Part shown: piece by piece, positions 17,655 through 26,475 of the stretch
How positions within the stretch are numbered: the first letter of the stretch is position 1
Layout of the letters: every line of letters starts with the position of its first letter
Assembly: GCA_046346665.1 (NCBI GenBank)
Contig: JAXMHQ010000027.1
Span: 1-64,000 of the forward strand
Length of the DNA stretch: 64,000 bases
Direction: 5' to 3'
DNA from: JAXMHQ01 sp046346665
GTDB lineage: Bacteria; Verrucomicrobiota; Verrucomicrobiia; Limisphaerales; JAXMHQ01
The notes under the pieces: generated by a model
The model's database searches: none
What the model was told of the DNA's origin: nothing
The model's input: only the letters and a program-made list of their open reading frames with translations
Program-made: the position numbers and the translations under genes

Positions 17655-20518
17655 CGCTCGTCCAGGCAGTCTCGGTCGCGCCCGTCGTATTGATGCTCGA
17701 GTGACACGCGGAAGAAACCGCTCTTCGCCGGATCCGACCCGGGCTTCCCGCCTTCGTTCGCACCTGCCGCCAGTTTGCGGGCCTTGGTCAGCAGAGCCTC
17801 GCGCTCCCCGGCCAGCCGCGCCGCCCGCGCGGGCTCCAGCGATCGATCGAAATATTTCCGGCCGTCGATCCACGTCTGCAGGCAAACGGTGTCGAAAGCC
17901 AGGGGCGATTTCGACCACACCGCGAAATCCGCGTCCTTGCCGGGTTCGAGCGACCCGACGTAACGATCGATCCGCAACTGGCGCGCGGAGTTGATGGTGA
18001 CAAAGTTCAGCGCCTCAATTTCCGGCGTCCGCCCGTACTTGACGGCCTTTGCCGCCTCGAGATACAGCCGGCGCGCCAGTTCGGAGGAATCGGAATTGAA
18101 CGACACCACCACCCCCCGCTCGCGCATCAGGCTGCCGTTGTATGGAATGGCGTCGTAGACCTCGAACTTGTAAGCCCACCAGTCCGAGAAACTGGACGCG
18201 CCAATGCCGGCTGCGGCGAGTTCATCCGCAATCTTATAGCCCTCGAGAGCGTGCTGGAACGTGCCGATCTGCACGCCAAAGGATTGCATCAGCCGTGTGA
18301 GCATCAGCATTTCGTCCTGGCGATAGGCGTGGCAATGAATCCAGCGCTGGCCGGCGAGGATTTGCGCGAGGGTTTCCAGCTCCAGGTTGCGGCGCGGTGG
18401 CAGGGTTCCGGCGGGCGCGTTCGACCACGCCTGCCAGGCCTGCGCATATTCTCGGGCGGCCGTGAACCGGTTGGCGACGAAGGCCCGCACGCCCGTCCGC
18501 GATTGCGGAAACCGCGTCACGAACGCGTCGCCCCAGTTCGCTTCCTTCACATTTTCACCCAGCGCAAATTTGATCCCGGGCGGCGCGTTGGAAAACACCA
18601 GTTCATCCGGCCCCGCGCCGTCGCGCAGCTTGATCACGCAATTCTGCCCGCCGATCGGGTTCGCCGATCCATGCAGCAGGTTCACCAGCGTCACGCCGCC
18701 GGCCAGTTGCTGGTGCAGATTTTCCGTCTCCGAATTCACCACATCCGCAATCCGCACCATCGCCGTCGAGGGCAGCGTCGGCTCGTTCACGTTCCCCAGA
18801 ATCGCCGTGTGACTGTGGCAATCAATGATCCCCGGCGTGATGAACCAGCCCCGCCCGTCCACGTGCGCCGCGCCCGACGCGGCGCCCACAGCGCCCACGG
18901 AAACAATCTTCCCATTCGCCACCAGCAGGTCCGCGTTGGTCAAAATCCCCTGCGGCCCGCACGTCCAGATCGTCGCCCCGGAAATCCACACCGCTCCCGG
19001 CGTCTCCACCGGCCCGCGCCCTTCCAGCGGCGCATGCGCCAGCCGGACCTTGCGGCTGTCCCGCGCGTCCGGAATCGCAGGCGCGTTCGTGGCCGATTTG
19101 GAATCCTTCGCCTCGAGGTCCGGTGGAACCGGGTAGACCCGGCCGTCAATCCACACCGCCCGGACGCGCGCCTCGGGATTGAAATAATTCGTCCCGTCCA
19201 CCACCACCAGGTCCGCAATCTTCCCGGGCTCAATCGTCCCCAGCATGTCCTCCACCCCGCACAACCGCGCCGGCACCGTCGTCAGCGCCGCCAGCGCGTC
19301 GTCCTCCGACAACCCCCGGTCCATCCCCAGCCGCACGTTCTTCCGGAAATTTTTCCGATCCTCCAAACCATACGTCGTCAGAGCCACCGGCAAACCCGCG
19401 CGCCGCAGGACCGCCGGATTTTCCGGCGCCCAGTCCCACGCCCGCAACATGTCCAAACTCACCTGCGACCAGTCGTCCGTCGATGGCAACTTCGGCAGCT
19501 CGGGAAAATTCACGGGCACGACAAACGACGCGCCGGTCTCCCGAACCAGATCCGGCCGGCGCCATTCCTCGCCCGACGCCAGCAACGCATACCGCAGCCC
19601 CAGCTCCCCCGCCAGCTTCGCCGCCCTCGCATCCATCAACACGCTCCCCGCCTCGAAAAACACCGGCATCCGACCCTCCGCAGCCGGCAGCAATGCCTCC
19701 AGCGACGGATCGTATTCCGGCCGCGGCCGGTCCTGAGGGCGCCGCGCAAAATCCGCGCGGTCCACCACCGAATACCGCGCATCGAGAAACACCTGCCGCA
19801 ACGCCGCCAACACACCCATCAATGAACTCGGATACTGGCTGCCATCCTCGTCGTGGGTCTCGAACGCCACATGCTGAAACACATCCGGCCGCAACAGCGC
19901 CTTGTTCGGATCTTCGTCCGACAACGACACCAGCGCGCTGCTGCCGCGCAGGATCCCGTGGCCCGGCACCACCAGCGCCGCCGTGAACCCCTGCTCCCTC
20001 AACGATCCCAGCACCTTCGCATCCGGCGTGTAGAAACTCAGCGCCCGCGTCTCCGGCTGGAACCGCACCAGGTCCGAACCCGACCCCGGCCGGCCCGGAT
20101 CCACCTGGTCCCCCGGCGCACCGAAAAACTGCACGCCGCCATATGTCAAAGTTTGATTCCGGACCGGCGACGCATCCGAGGTCATCACCGGCCGGTTGGT
20201 CGGCGTCAATGGAAAGGACGGTTCGATGAACCCCGCGTAAACCGTCGCTCCTTTCAAATCCCAAACCCGCGCATCCGCGGGAACCGCCACCTGCGCGCCC
20301 ACCGATTCAATCCGCCCATCCCGGATCACCACAGTGCCCGACGGAATCACCTCGCCCGGCCGCGGACAAATCCGGGCCCCGACCAGGGCATGAACCCCGG
20401 GAGGCAGCGGACGATATCCGGGCGGCAGCAACTCGGCGGAATTCACCGGCCCGGGGCCGATGCCAATCAGTCCCAGGGTCGCCACTCGAATCCAACGGCT
20501 CAGCAACAGCCGCATCAC
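17651..20518 (-). CDS. Tandem amidohydrolase (two fused domains, only the second with HxH)
   Basis: This 955-residue secreted protein holds two amidohydrolase modules. Module one is at about residues 40-455 (VVIRDGRIESVGAQV, MLGTIEPGKIADLVVVDG) and module two at about 510-905 (LLVANGKIVSVGA, SLEPGKDADFAVW). Module two has the metal-binding DCHSHTA, whereas module one reads AGFIEPSFPLTPT at that place. Two-domain proteins of this kind occur in several bacterial phyla, usually with a second degenerate amidohydrolase gene downstream, as here. Substrates are unknown; cyclic amides or peptide-like compounds are possible. It starts the operon leading to the zinc-ribbon gene. Confidence 0.8.
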   Translation of the reverse strand: MMRLLLSRWIRVATLGLIGIGPGPVNSAELLPPGYRPLPPGVHALVGARICPRPGEVIPSGTVVIRDGRIESVGAQVAVPADARVWDLKGATVYAGFIEPSFPLTPTNRPVMTSDASPVRNQTLTYGGVQFFGAPGDQVDPGRPGSGSDLVRFQPETRALSFYTPDAKVLGSLREQGFTAALVVPGHGILRGSSALVSLSDEDPNKALLRPDVFQHVAFETHDEDGSQYPSSLMGVLAALRQVFLDARYSVVDRADFARRPQDRPRPEYDPSLEALLPAAEGRMPVFFEAGSVLMDARAAKLAGELGLRYALLASGEEWRRPDLVRETGASFVVPVNFPELPKLPSTDDWSQVSLDMLRAWDWAPENPAVLRRAGLPVALTTYGLEDRKNFRKNVRLGMDRGLSEDDALAALTTVPARLCGVEDMLGTIEPGKIADLVVVDGTNYFNPEARVRAVWIDGRVYPVPPDLEAKDSKSATNAPAIPDARDSRKVRLAHAPLEGRGPVETPGAVWISGATIWTCGPQGILTNADLLVANGKIVSVGAVGAASGAAHVDGRGWFITPGIIDCHSHTAILGNVNEPTLPSTAMVRIADVVNSETENLHQQLAGGVTLVNLLHGSANPIGGQNCVIKLRDGAGPDELVFSNAPPGIKFALGENVKEANWGDAFVTRFPQSRTGVRAFVANRFTAAREYAQAWQAWSNAPAGTLPPRRNLELETLAQILAGQRWIHCHAYRQDEMLMLTRLMQSFGVQIGTFQHALEGYKIADELAAAGIGASSFSDWWAYKFEVYDAIPYNGSLMRERGVVVSFNSDSSELARRLYLEAAKAVKYGRTPEIEALNFVTINSARQLRIDRYVGSLEPGKDADFAVWSKSPLAFDTVCLQTWIDGRKYFDRSLEPARAARLAGEREALLTKARKLAAGANEGGKPGSDPAKSGFFRVSLEHQYDGRDRDCLDER

Positions 20519-20945
20519 GCGGGCAATGTGTCAGGAAACCCGCCCAAGGCAAGCCGGGCCTTGGCCAAAACCAATCGGAATGGTGGGGCGAGACTCCGTC
20601 GAGCCCTCGAAAAAGTGGATCGTTGGATTATTGGATTGCTGGATGAATGGACAGACCGTCGCGCGGAAGCCATCCACTATAGCGGTTCAACATAAACCGT
20701 AGCCGCAGGTAGGGACGCCGCGCTGCGGCGTCCGCGGTCGGCGCAGCGCGCCGACCCTGCCTTTTGCGGCTACGACCTTTCTTAAGCCGCTCTAATACAT
20801 CAATCCATTGATCCAATAATCCTCACGGCCAGGTCAGGGCTCGACGGAGTCGAGCGAATTTTCGCGAATCAAGAAGCAATTGGCGAAGATTCGCGTCAAT
20901 TCCCGTCAAAGCCTTTCATCCGTGTTTATCCGTGTCCATCCGTGG
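20519..20945. repeat. Repeat-filled intergenic region
   Basis: No gene is visible in these 427 bases between two minus-strand operons. The region contains a GACTCCGTCGAGCCC arm (20582-20606) with its partner (20837-20851) and ATTGGATTATTGGATTGC-type words. The CGTAGC-ended element at 20698-20774 sits inside, and CACGGAT-type words occur at 20915-20947. Confidence 0.6.
20698..20774. repeat. Multi-palindrome element with CGTAGCCGCA ends
   Basis: Outer ends CGTAGCCGCA (20698-20707) and TGCGGCTACG (20765-20774) are perfect inverted repeats. Inside are the hairpins GGACGCCGC/GCGGCGTCC and GGTCGGCGC/GCGCCGACC. This is typical of REP/BIME-like dispersed elements. A smaller relative is at 12808-12868. 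Confidence 0.65.
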
Positions 20946-21446
20946 TTAAAATTTTTCAACCGCCGCCACGATCGCCTGCAGCGATTCGGGTTTCATCGGC
21001 CCGTCGCAACGCGCCGCCAGCTCCCCTTGCGGCGTGAACACAAAAATATTAACCGCGTCCGGCACACACCGGAATTTCGAAGTCACCGCCCCCTCCCAAT
21101 CAATCATCACCGGGTGCTTGTAAGTCTTTTTCAGGCTCGACAGGATCCGCCCCTTCACAAACCAGGGCGCGCCATGCGTGTCCGCAATTCCAGCCAGCCG
21201 GATCCGGCTGCCGAATCGCGCATCAAGGGTCTGCGCCCACTCGCCCACTTGCTTGGATCCTTCCCGGTCCGCGATGGTGAGCACCGTCACGTTGGTCGCG
21301 GGAAACGTGAGCGTCTGCTTCTGGCCGAACTGGTCTTCCAGCTCGATCCGGCTCGGCGCGTGCGCCGGTGTGTTGGTTTGGCCGCAAGCCGGCAGGAGTG
21401 GCAGTGCCACAAACGCAGCCGCGACCAGGCACGGCAAAAATTTCAT
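20946..21446 (-). CDS. Small secreted, probably lipid-anchored thioredoxin-fold-like protein
   Basis: The 166-residue protein has a signal peptide ending in a possible lipobox (LPLLPACG). The mature part begins IELEDQFGQKQTLTFPATN, followed by strand-helix alternation like redoxin/YtfJ-type folds (VTVLTIADREGS, then KHPVMIDWEGAVTSKF). The CxxC that a redox-active thioredoxin would need is missing, so an oxidoreductase role is unlikely. It overlaps the upstream glycosyltransferase by ATGA and is the last gene of the carotenoid operon. Its role there is unknown. Confidence 0.6.
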   Translation of the reverse strand: MKFLPCLVAAAFVALPLLPACGQTNTPAHAPSRIELEDQFGQKQTLTFPATNVTVLTIADREGSKQVGEWAQTLDARFGSRIRLAGIADTHGAPWFVKGRILSSLKKTYKHPVMIDWEGAVTSKFRCVPDAVNIFVFTPQGELAARCDGPMKPESLQAIVAAVEKF

Positions 21447-22582
21447 ATCGTCTCCGGAATGCTGCCGGCCGCGGGATAATCCCGGCCCTTCCACCGCGAC
21501 GGTTTGCCCAGACAAAACCGGGCCAGCGCCATCCATTGAATCGCCACCAGCATGCCGACTCCGACAGGATGCAGCAAGGCCCCCGCCGCCGGCTGGGAGA
21601 ATCGCTTCAAACCCAACCAGCGGGGGAGCCAGGCAAGCGCTGCCGCCGCCCCGGCCACCACTCCGACCGGAACCTGCCCGCCGCTGCACAGCAGCAGCAC
21701 GAACGGCAGCACCTGACCACCCAATAAAAACAACGTCATCGGACCAATCGTCCCCGGCGCGCCCAAACCTTCCACCGCGTTCTTCCCCAGCCCGCGCCAC
21801 ACCTCCCGGTCCGTCCCATACATCCGGCACACCGCCAGGTCCGTCGCATCCACCAGCTCCGTCCGAAAACCCGCGCGCCGAAAAATCCGAGGCAACATCA
21901 CCCCGTCATGCAAACTCCCACGAATCGCCGCATGCCCGCCCGCCCGAAAGTAAGCACCCCGCCGCACCGCAAACAACTGGCCGCAACCCGCCGACATCGA
22001 CGGCCGCAGCGACGCCCGCATCGCCCGGATGGGCAGGAAACACAATAGAATGAAGTGAATCAGCGGGATCAACATTACCGCGCTGAAACAAGTCAGTTCC
22101 TGCCGCGGCACACCGCTCACCAGCCCCGCGCCCGATGTCTCCAGGAAAGCCGACAGGCGGCACAGCGAATCGGGCGCCAGCCGCACGTCGGCGTCCAGGA
22201 ACACCAAAACTTCGTGCCGGGCCAGTCCCGCCAGCACCTGGCAGGCATGCGGCTTTCCACACCATCCGGCCGGCAGCAACGGCGCCGACTCCAATCGAAC
22301 GCGGCCATCCCGCATCCCAAACCCGCGCACGCACTCCGCCGTGCCGTCCGTGGAATGATCGTCCAGCACGATCACCTCGAATTCGCAACCGGTGTTCCGA
22401 AGCACCGCTTCCAAAGTCGCCGGAAGCTGGTGCGCCTCGTTTCGCGCGGGTATCAACACCGACACCCGCCCCGCACGCCGGGCTTTGGGCGCCGGACGGT
22501 ATTGTCGCCAGTTCGACAGAAACAGTCCCGCAGGCACCGCCGCCAGCGCCAGCGAACTCCAGGCGAGAATTTCCAGGATCAT
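21443..22582 (-). CDS. Family 2 glycosyltransferase, CrtQ-like
   Basis: The 379-residue membrane glycosyltransferase has an N-terminal helix and a GT-A domain with VSVLIPARNEA, the DDHSTDGT segment and the DAD-type metal motif FLDADVRL. C-terminal membrane helices follow at about 270-300 and 320-350. The layout matches CrtQ-type enzymes that glycosylate carotenoid acids such as diaponeurosporenoic acid. It lies between acyltransferase and thioredoxin-like genes and overlaps both by ATGA. The carotenoid-glycoside role is inferred from the operon, since GT2 enzymes have many substrates. Confidence 0.75.
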   Translation of the reverse strand: MILEILAWSSLALAAVPAGLFLSNWRQYRPAPKARRAGRVSVLIPARNEAHQLPATLEAVLRNTGCEFEVIVLDDHSTDGTAECVRGFGMRDGRVRLESAPLLPAGWCGKPHACQVLAGLARHEVLVFLDADVRLAPDSLCRLSAFLETSGAGLVSGVPRQELTCFSAVMLIPLIHFILLCFLPIRAMRASLRPSMSAGCGQLFAVRRGAYFRAGGHAAIRGSLHDGVMLPRIFRRAGFRTELVDATDLAVCRMYGTDREVWRGLGKNAVEGLGAPGTIGPMTLFLLGGQVLPFVLLLCSGGQVPVGVVAGAAAALAWLPRWLGLKRFSQPAAGALLHPVGVGMLVAIQWMALARFCLGKPSRWKGRDYPAAGSIPETI

Positions 22583-23400
22583 AACACGCCGTGCTCCGGT
22601 CGAAACGTCTCGCCCCGCGCCGCAGCCCGCAACCGCCGCCAGGCATCGTAAACCCCGCCCTGGCCCGCACCGCCCCGCAACAACGACACAAACGCCCCGG
22701 GCTGCCGCGCGCGCGCCTCTTCCCCCAACGCGTCCTGCGCCGATTCCAGCGCCCCCTCAAACCGCCGGGTCCAGGACGCGGCCGACTGCCCCGCGCCCTC
22801 GCCCGGCCGCACCGTGACCGGTTCGCCAAACCGGATCAGCACCTCGGGCAGTCGTTCCTCCCAGTAAACATACTCGATCGCCAGCGGCGCAAAGACGGTC
22901 GCGCCGCCCCGCGCCGCCAGGTGCCCCAGCCCCGGCGCAAACCGCAACGGCCGCTCCCGCACATCCGCAAACCGGCCCTGGGGTGTTAATACCAACAGTC
23001 CGTTAGGTTGAGACAAAACCCCGTTCGCCATGCGCAGGAATTGCGCCGCCCCGCGCCGCGCGCCCTGTTCCACCCCGAAAAATCCCAGCCGCCTGAAAAA
23101 CCGGTATTTCTCCAGCGCCGCCGCGTCGATCGGCGCAAAGGCCCGCCGCCCGGAATAGAGTTCGTCCTTCAACACCAGGCAGACCAGCGCGTCCCACCAC
23201 GACGCGTGATTGGCGAAAAGCACCAGCGGCAAACCGTCGGCGCGCGGGACCGGGACGGATTGCGACAGCCGGATGGAATGGAAATGGCGACGGAGGTAGC
23301 GCCGGCAATACCACGTGAACAACCCCAGCAGCGGCTTCGACACCGGCGGAAGTTCCCCGCCGGTTCCTCGCCGTTGAAATGGAACTGATGACGCTCTCAT
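22579..23400 (-). CDS. PlsC-like acyltransferase (probable carotenoid acyltransferase)
   Basis: The 273-residue protein has the acyltransferase block I motif in ANHASWWDAL (H-x4-D) and a block with LLVLTPQGRFADVRERP, where PQG stands for the usual PEG. PlsC-family enzymes transfer acyl chains to glycerophosphates or, in the CrtO type, to sugar-bound carotenoids. Start ATG 23400 lies two bases after the desaturase stop and its end overlaps the glycosyltransferase start, so it is part of the operon. The context favours fatty-acyl transfer to a glycosylated carotenoid, as in staphyloxanthin synthesis. This substrate is inference. Confidence 0.72.
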   Translation of the reverse strand: MRASSVPFQRRGTGGELPPVSKPLLGLFTWYCRRYLRRHFHSIRLSQSVPVPRADGLPLVLFANHASWWDALVCLVLKDELYSGRRAFAPIDAAALEKYRFFRRLGFFGVEQGARRGAAQFLRMANGVLSQPNGLLVLTPQGRFADVRERPLRFAPGLGHLAARGGATVFAPLAIEYVYWEERLPEVLIRFGEPVTVRPGEGAGQSAASWTRRFEGALESAQDALGEEARARQPGAFVSLLRGGAGQGGVYDAWRRLRAAARGETFRPEHGVL

Positions 23401-23402
23401 AC

Positions 23403-24983
23403 TCAAGCGGCCACCGCTTCCCGGCTGGCCTCGTTGCGATTCTGCACTTCCCCGCCCGCCGCAACCGCATCGCGGTCGAGCGTGTCCGCCGCGATCCAAC
23501 CGCTCATCAACGCCATCGGCATCCCCGGCCCCGGATGCACCGATCCACCCGCGAAATAAAGCCCCCGCACATCCGGCGAACGGTTTCCCGGCTTGAACGC
23601 GCCCAGGAACCGGCCGTGGCTCGCCAGCCCGTAAATCGCGCCCTTCCAAACTCCGTAACGCTGCTCAATATCCTCCGGCGTCAGCACAGCCTCGGAAAGA
23701 ATCCGCGATTCAATATCCGTCAGCCCCGCCGTCTTGCGCAGTTTCTGCAAAATCACCTGGCGATACAGCGGCAGGATCCGGCTCCAGTTGTGCCGCGGCC
23801 GCAAATAGGGCGTGTGCACCAGCACATACAACGCCTCCGCACCCTCGGGCGCGGCAGTCGAATCCGACCGGCTCGGCGCCGCCACATAACACGTCGGGTC
23901 CGGCGCCGGCTCGCCCCGCCGGTAAATCGCGTCGAATTCCTCCCCGGGATCCCGGCTGAACACGAAATTATGATGCGCCAGGTGCTCGTAACGCCGCTTC
24001 AATCCCAGGTACAACACCACCCCGGAACAGGCCGCCTCCAGGTGCTTCCGACCCAGAAACGCCCGCGACTTATCGTCCGGCATCATCTCCGAATGCGTCC
24101 GCACCACGTCCGAATTCGCCACCACCGCGTCGAACATCAGCGTCTCCCCCTGCTGCGTCAGGACCCCGCAGGCCCGGTCCCCCGCACAAATCACTTTCTT
24201 CACCGGCGTCTTCAGCCGGATCTCCACACCGAGATCCAGCGCCAGCCGGCTCAACGCCCGCGGCACGGACACAATCCCGCCTTCCGGGTACCAAACCCCC
24301 TCGCCCACCTGCATGTCCGCAATCCCGCACAGCACCGCCGGCGCCCACTCCGGGTTCGACCCCACATACTGCGTGAAATGATCCATCATCTGCGCCACCC
24401 GCCGGTCCGGGTGATACGACCGCACCAGCCCCGCCACCGTCCGGCCCATCTTCATCGCCGCCACGTCCCGAACCATCCCCGACCCCCGCAACGACGGCCA
24501 CTCCACCATGTCCGACAATCCCCCGATCGGCTTGTAAAAGAAATGGCGTTGGCTGATGTCGTTCAGCCGACGGCTGGTCTGCAAAAACGCCCGGTAACCG
24601 GCCCCGCCCCCGGGCGTGAACGCGTCCAGCGATCGCGCCATCTCGTCGGCATCCTCCACCAAATCCAGTTTCGAACCGTCCTCGAAAAAACAGCGCCACT
24701 GCGGATCCAATCGGATTAGTTTCAGATAGGCGTCCATCGGCCGGTTCGCCTCCTGGAACACCCGCCGCAACACCGACGGCAGCGTCAGAATCGTCGGACC
24801 CATGTCGAACCGGAAATCCCCGTCCTGCCGCACCGCGGCCTTGCCGCCCGGCCACGCGTTCGACTCCAGCAGGGTGACCGCATATCCCCGCGCCGCCAGA
24901 GTGCATGCCGCCGCCAGCCCGCCCAGCCCGCCCCCCACAATTCCAACGCGCCCGCGACCGTGACCGTGACCGTTCGTATTCAT
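23403..24983 (-). CDS. CrtI-type carotenoid desaturase/oxidase
   Basis: The 526-residue flavoprotein begins with the FAD-binding Rossmann motif VGIVGGGLGGLAAACTLA and continues with GGKAAVRQDGDFRFDMGPT. It has the CrtI C-terminal signature GLYFAGGSVHPGPGMPMAL. The family dehydrogenates or oxidises phytoene, dehydrosqualene or their products. With a second CrtI homologue and an aldehyde dehydrogenase in the same operon, one of the two may be a CrtN-like desaturase and the other a CrtP/CrtNb-like terminal oxidase. The sequence alone does not show which. It starts two bases after the aldehyde dehydrogenase ends. Confidence 0.85.
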   Translation of the reverse strand: MNTNGHGHGRGRVGIVGGGLGGLAAACTLAARGYAVTLLESNAWPGGKAAVRQDGDFRFDMGPTILTLPSVLRRVFQEANRPMDAYLKLIRLDPQWRCFFEDGSKLDLVEDADEMARSLDAFTPGGGAGYRAFLQTSRRLNDISQRHFFYKPIGGLSDMVEWPSLRGSGMVRDVAAMKMGRTVAGLVRSYHPDRRVAQMMDHFTQYVGSNPEWAPAVLCGIADMQVGEGVWYPEGGIVSVPRALSRLALDLGVEIRLKTPVKKVICAGDRACGVLTQQGETLMFDAVVANSDVVRTHSEMMPDDKSRAFLGRKHLEAACSGVVLYLGLKRRYEHLAHHNFVFSRDPGEEFDAIYRRGEPAPDPTCYVAAPSRSDSTAAPEGAEALYVLVHTPYLRPRHNWSRILPLYRQVILQKLRKTAGLTDIESRILSEAVLTPEDIEQRYGVWKGAIYGLASHGRFLGAFKPGNRSPDVRGLYFAGGSVHPGPGMPMALMSGWIAADTLDRDAVAAGGEVQNRNEASREAVAA

Positions 24984-24984
24984 A

Positions 24985-26475
24985 TCAGTCCTTTCCTGTT
25001 GCTTTCTTCCAAATCACCCGAGCCAGCCGCGCCGCCGCGCCCAGCCGCAGCCGCCAGCCCGTCCCGTGCGCCAGTTGCAGCCCGCTCAACACCGCCTCCC
25101 CCGCCACCGCGTCCGCAGGGGAATACGCCGGACGAAACCCGCCCCGCGTCACCGTCACCACCCGCGGCGCCGTGACTTCCAAAAGACCCTCCGCCCCACG
25201 CGTCGACCCAAACCCGCTCCAGCCCCGGCCCGCAAACGGCAGCCGCGGATCCGCCGTCGGCACAATCACGTCGTTCACCGTCACCACCCCGCACCGGAGC
25301 AAACCCGCCAGCTTCGACGCCGCCCCCAAATCCCGCGTGAACAAACTGGCCCCCAGGCCGTAACCCGACCCGTTCGCCAGCGCCAGCGCCTCCGCATCGT
25401 CCCGGACCGGAACCACCACCGCCACCGGAGCGAAAAATTCCGGCTCGAACAACCGCGCGGATCGGGACACCGATCCCATCACAACCGGCACACAGCCGGC
25501 GCGCCCAGCCACCCTCCGCGCCCCGTCCTGCATCGCCTCGTCCACACACACCTCCACCCCGCGCGGCGCCGGCTGAAAATCCGCCTCCGGCCGGTCCGCA
25601 AACAGCCCCGCCACCCGCGTTTCCAGTTCCGCCGCGCGCGAGGAGTGGACCAGCACCCGCTTCGGACACAAACATGTCGCGCCGCCGTTGAACGTCAGCC
25701 CAAACACCAGCGCCCGCGCCGCCAGGTCCACGTCCGCATCCTCGCGCACCCACAACACATCGCAGCCACTCAGCTCCATCACGGACGGAATCCCGGCCGG
25801 CGCCAGCCGCTCGAGCACCTGCAGCCCCGCGGCGCGCGACCCGGTGAAAAAAACCTTGTCCGGCCCCGATTCGATCGCCCGGTGCGCCGCGGCCGGTTCC
25901 TCGGACAACACGCGCGACAGCGCCGCGGGAAACCCGGCCTCGGTCAGCAATGTTGAAAACAGTTGAGCGACAGGAACGCCGCGGTTGCCGGGCTTCACCA
26001 GCACCGCGTTTCCGGCGGCGAGCGCCTGGATCCATTGCACGCCGGGCAACAGGAGCGGATAATTCGACGGACCGATGATCAGCGCCACGCCGAGCGGCGC
26101 GCGCTGAATTTCGCTGCGAACCCCCGGCAGCCAGAACGGGCGGCCACGGACGCCGCAACGCCGCGGACGCAACACCGCCGAAGCGCGGCGTTCCAGAAAT
26201 CGGCACGCCTCCGCCAGAGGCAGCACCTCCGCCGCCACCATTTCCGCCGCGGGACGCCGGCGCGGCGCCGCCGAAGCCGCGGCCAGATCGGTTGCGCGGA
26301 CCGCCAGAAGTTTCCTCAGCCGCCGCACACAACCCAGCCGCTCCGACAGCGGCACCTCGGCCCAGGTCCGTTGTACCGCCCGCATCTCATCCAGCTTGAT
26401 CACCACGGACCACGCCGCCGGACTGGGTTGATCCGGAAAATCGACGGGAATTCGGATGAGACCGGACGCGATCAT
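24985..26475 (-). CDS. Aldehyde dehydrogenase (probable carotenoid aldehyde dehydrogenase)
   Basis: The 496-residue protein has the aldehyde dehydrogenase essentials: Asn138 in IIGPSNYPLLLP, Lys161 in VLVKPGN, the general-base Glu234 in VMELSGCD and the nucleophile Cys268 in NGGATCLCPKR. It lies between two carotenoid desaturase-like genes and overlaps the upstream one by ATGA. In staphyloxanthin-type pathways an aldehyde dehydrogenase oxidises the terminal aldehyde made by CrtP to the carboxylate, which the glycosyltransferase then uses. That assignment rests on context. A general fatty-aldehyde role is possible. Confidence 0.82.
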   Translation of the reverse strand: MIASGLIRIPVDFPDQPSPAAWSVVIKLDEMRAVQRTWAEVPLSERLGCVRRLRKLLAVRATDLAAASAAPRRRPAAEMVAAEVLPLAEACRFLERRASAVLRPRRCGVRGRPFWLPGVRSEIQRAPLGVALIIGPSNYPLLLPGVQWIQALAAGNAVLVKPGNRGVPVAQLFSTLLTEAGFPAALSRVLSEEPAAAHRAIESGPDKVFFTGSRAAGLQVLERLAPAGIPSVMELSGCDVLWVREDADVDLAARALVFGLTFNGGATCLCPKRVLVHSSRAAELETRVAGLFADRPEADFQPAPRGVEVCVDEAMQDGARRVAGRAGCVPVVMGSVSRSARLFEPEFFAPVAVVVPVRDDAEALALANGSGYGLGASLFTRDLGAASKLAGLLRCGVVTVNDVIVPTADPRLPFAGRGWSGFGSTRGAEGLLEVTAPRVVTVTRGGFRPAYSPADAVAGEAVLSGLQLAHGTGWRLRLGAAARLARVIWKKATGKD

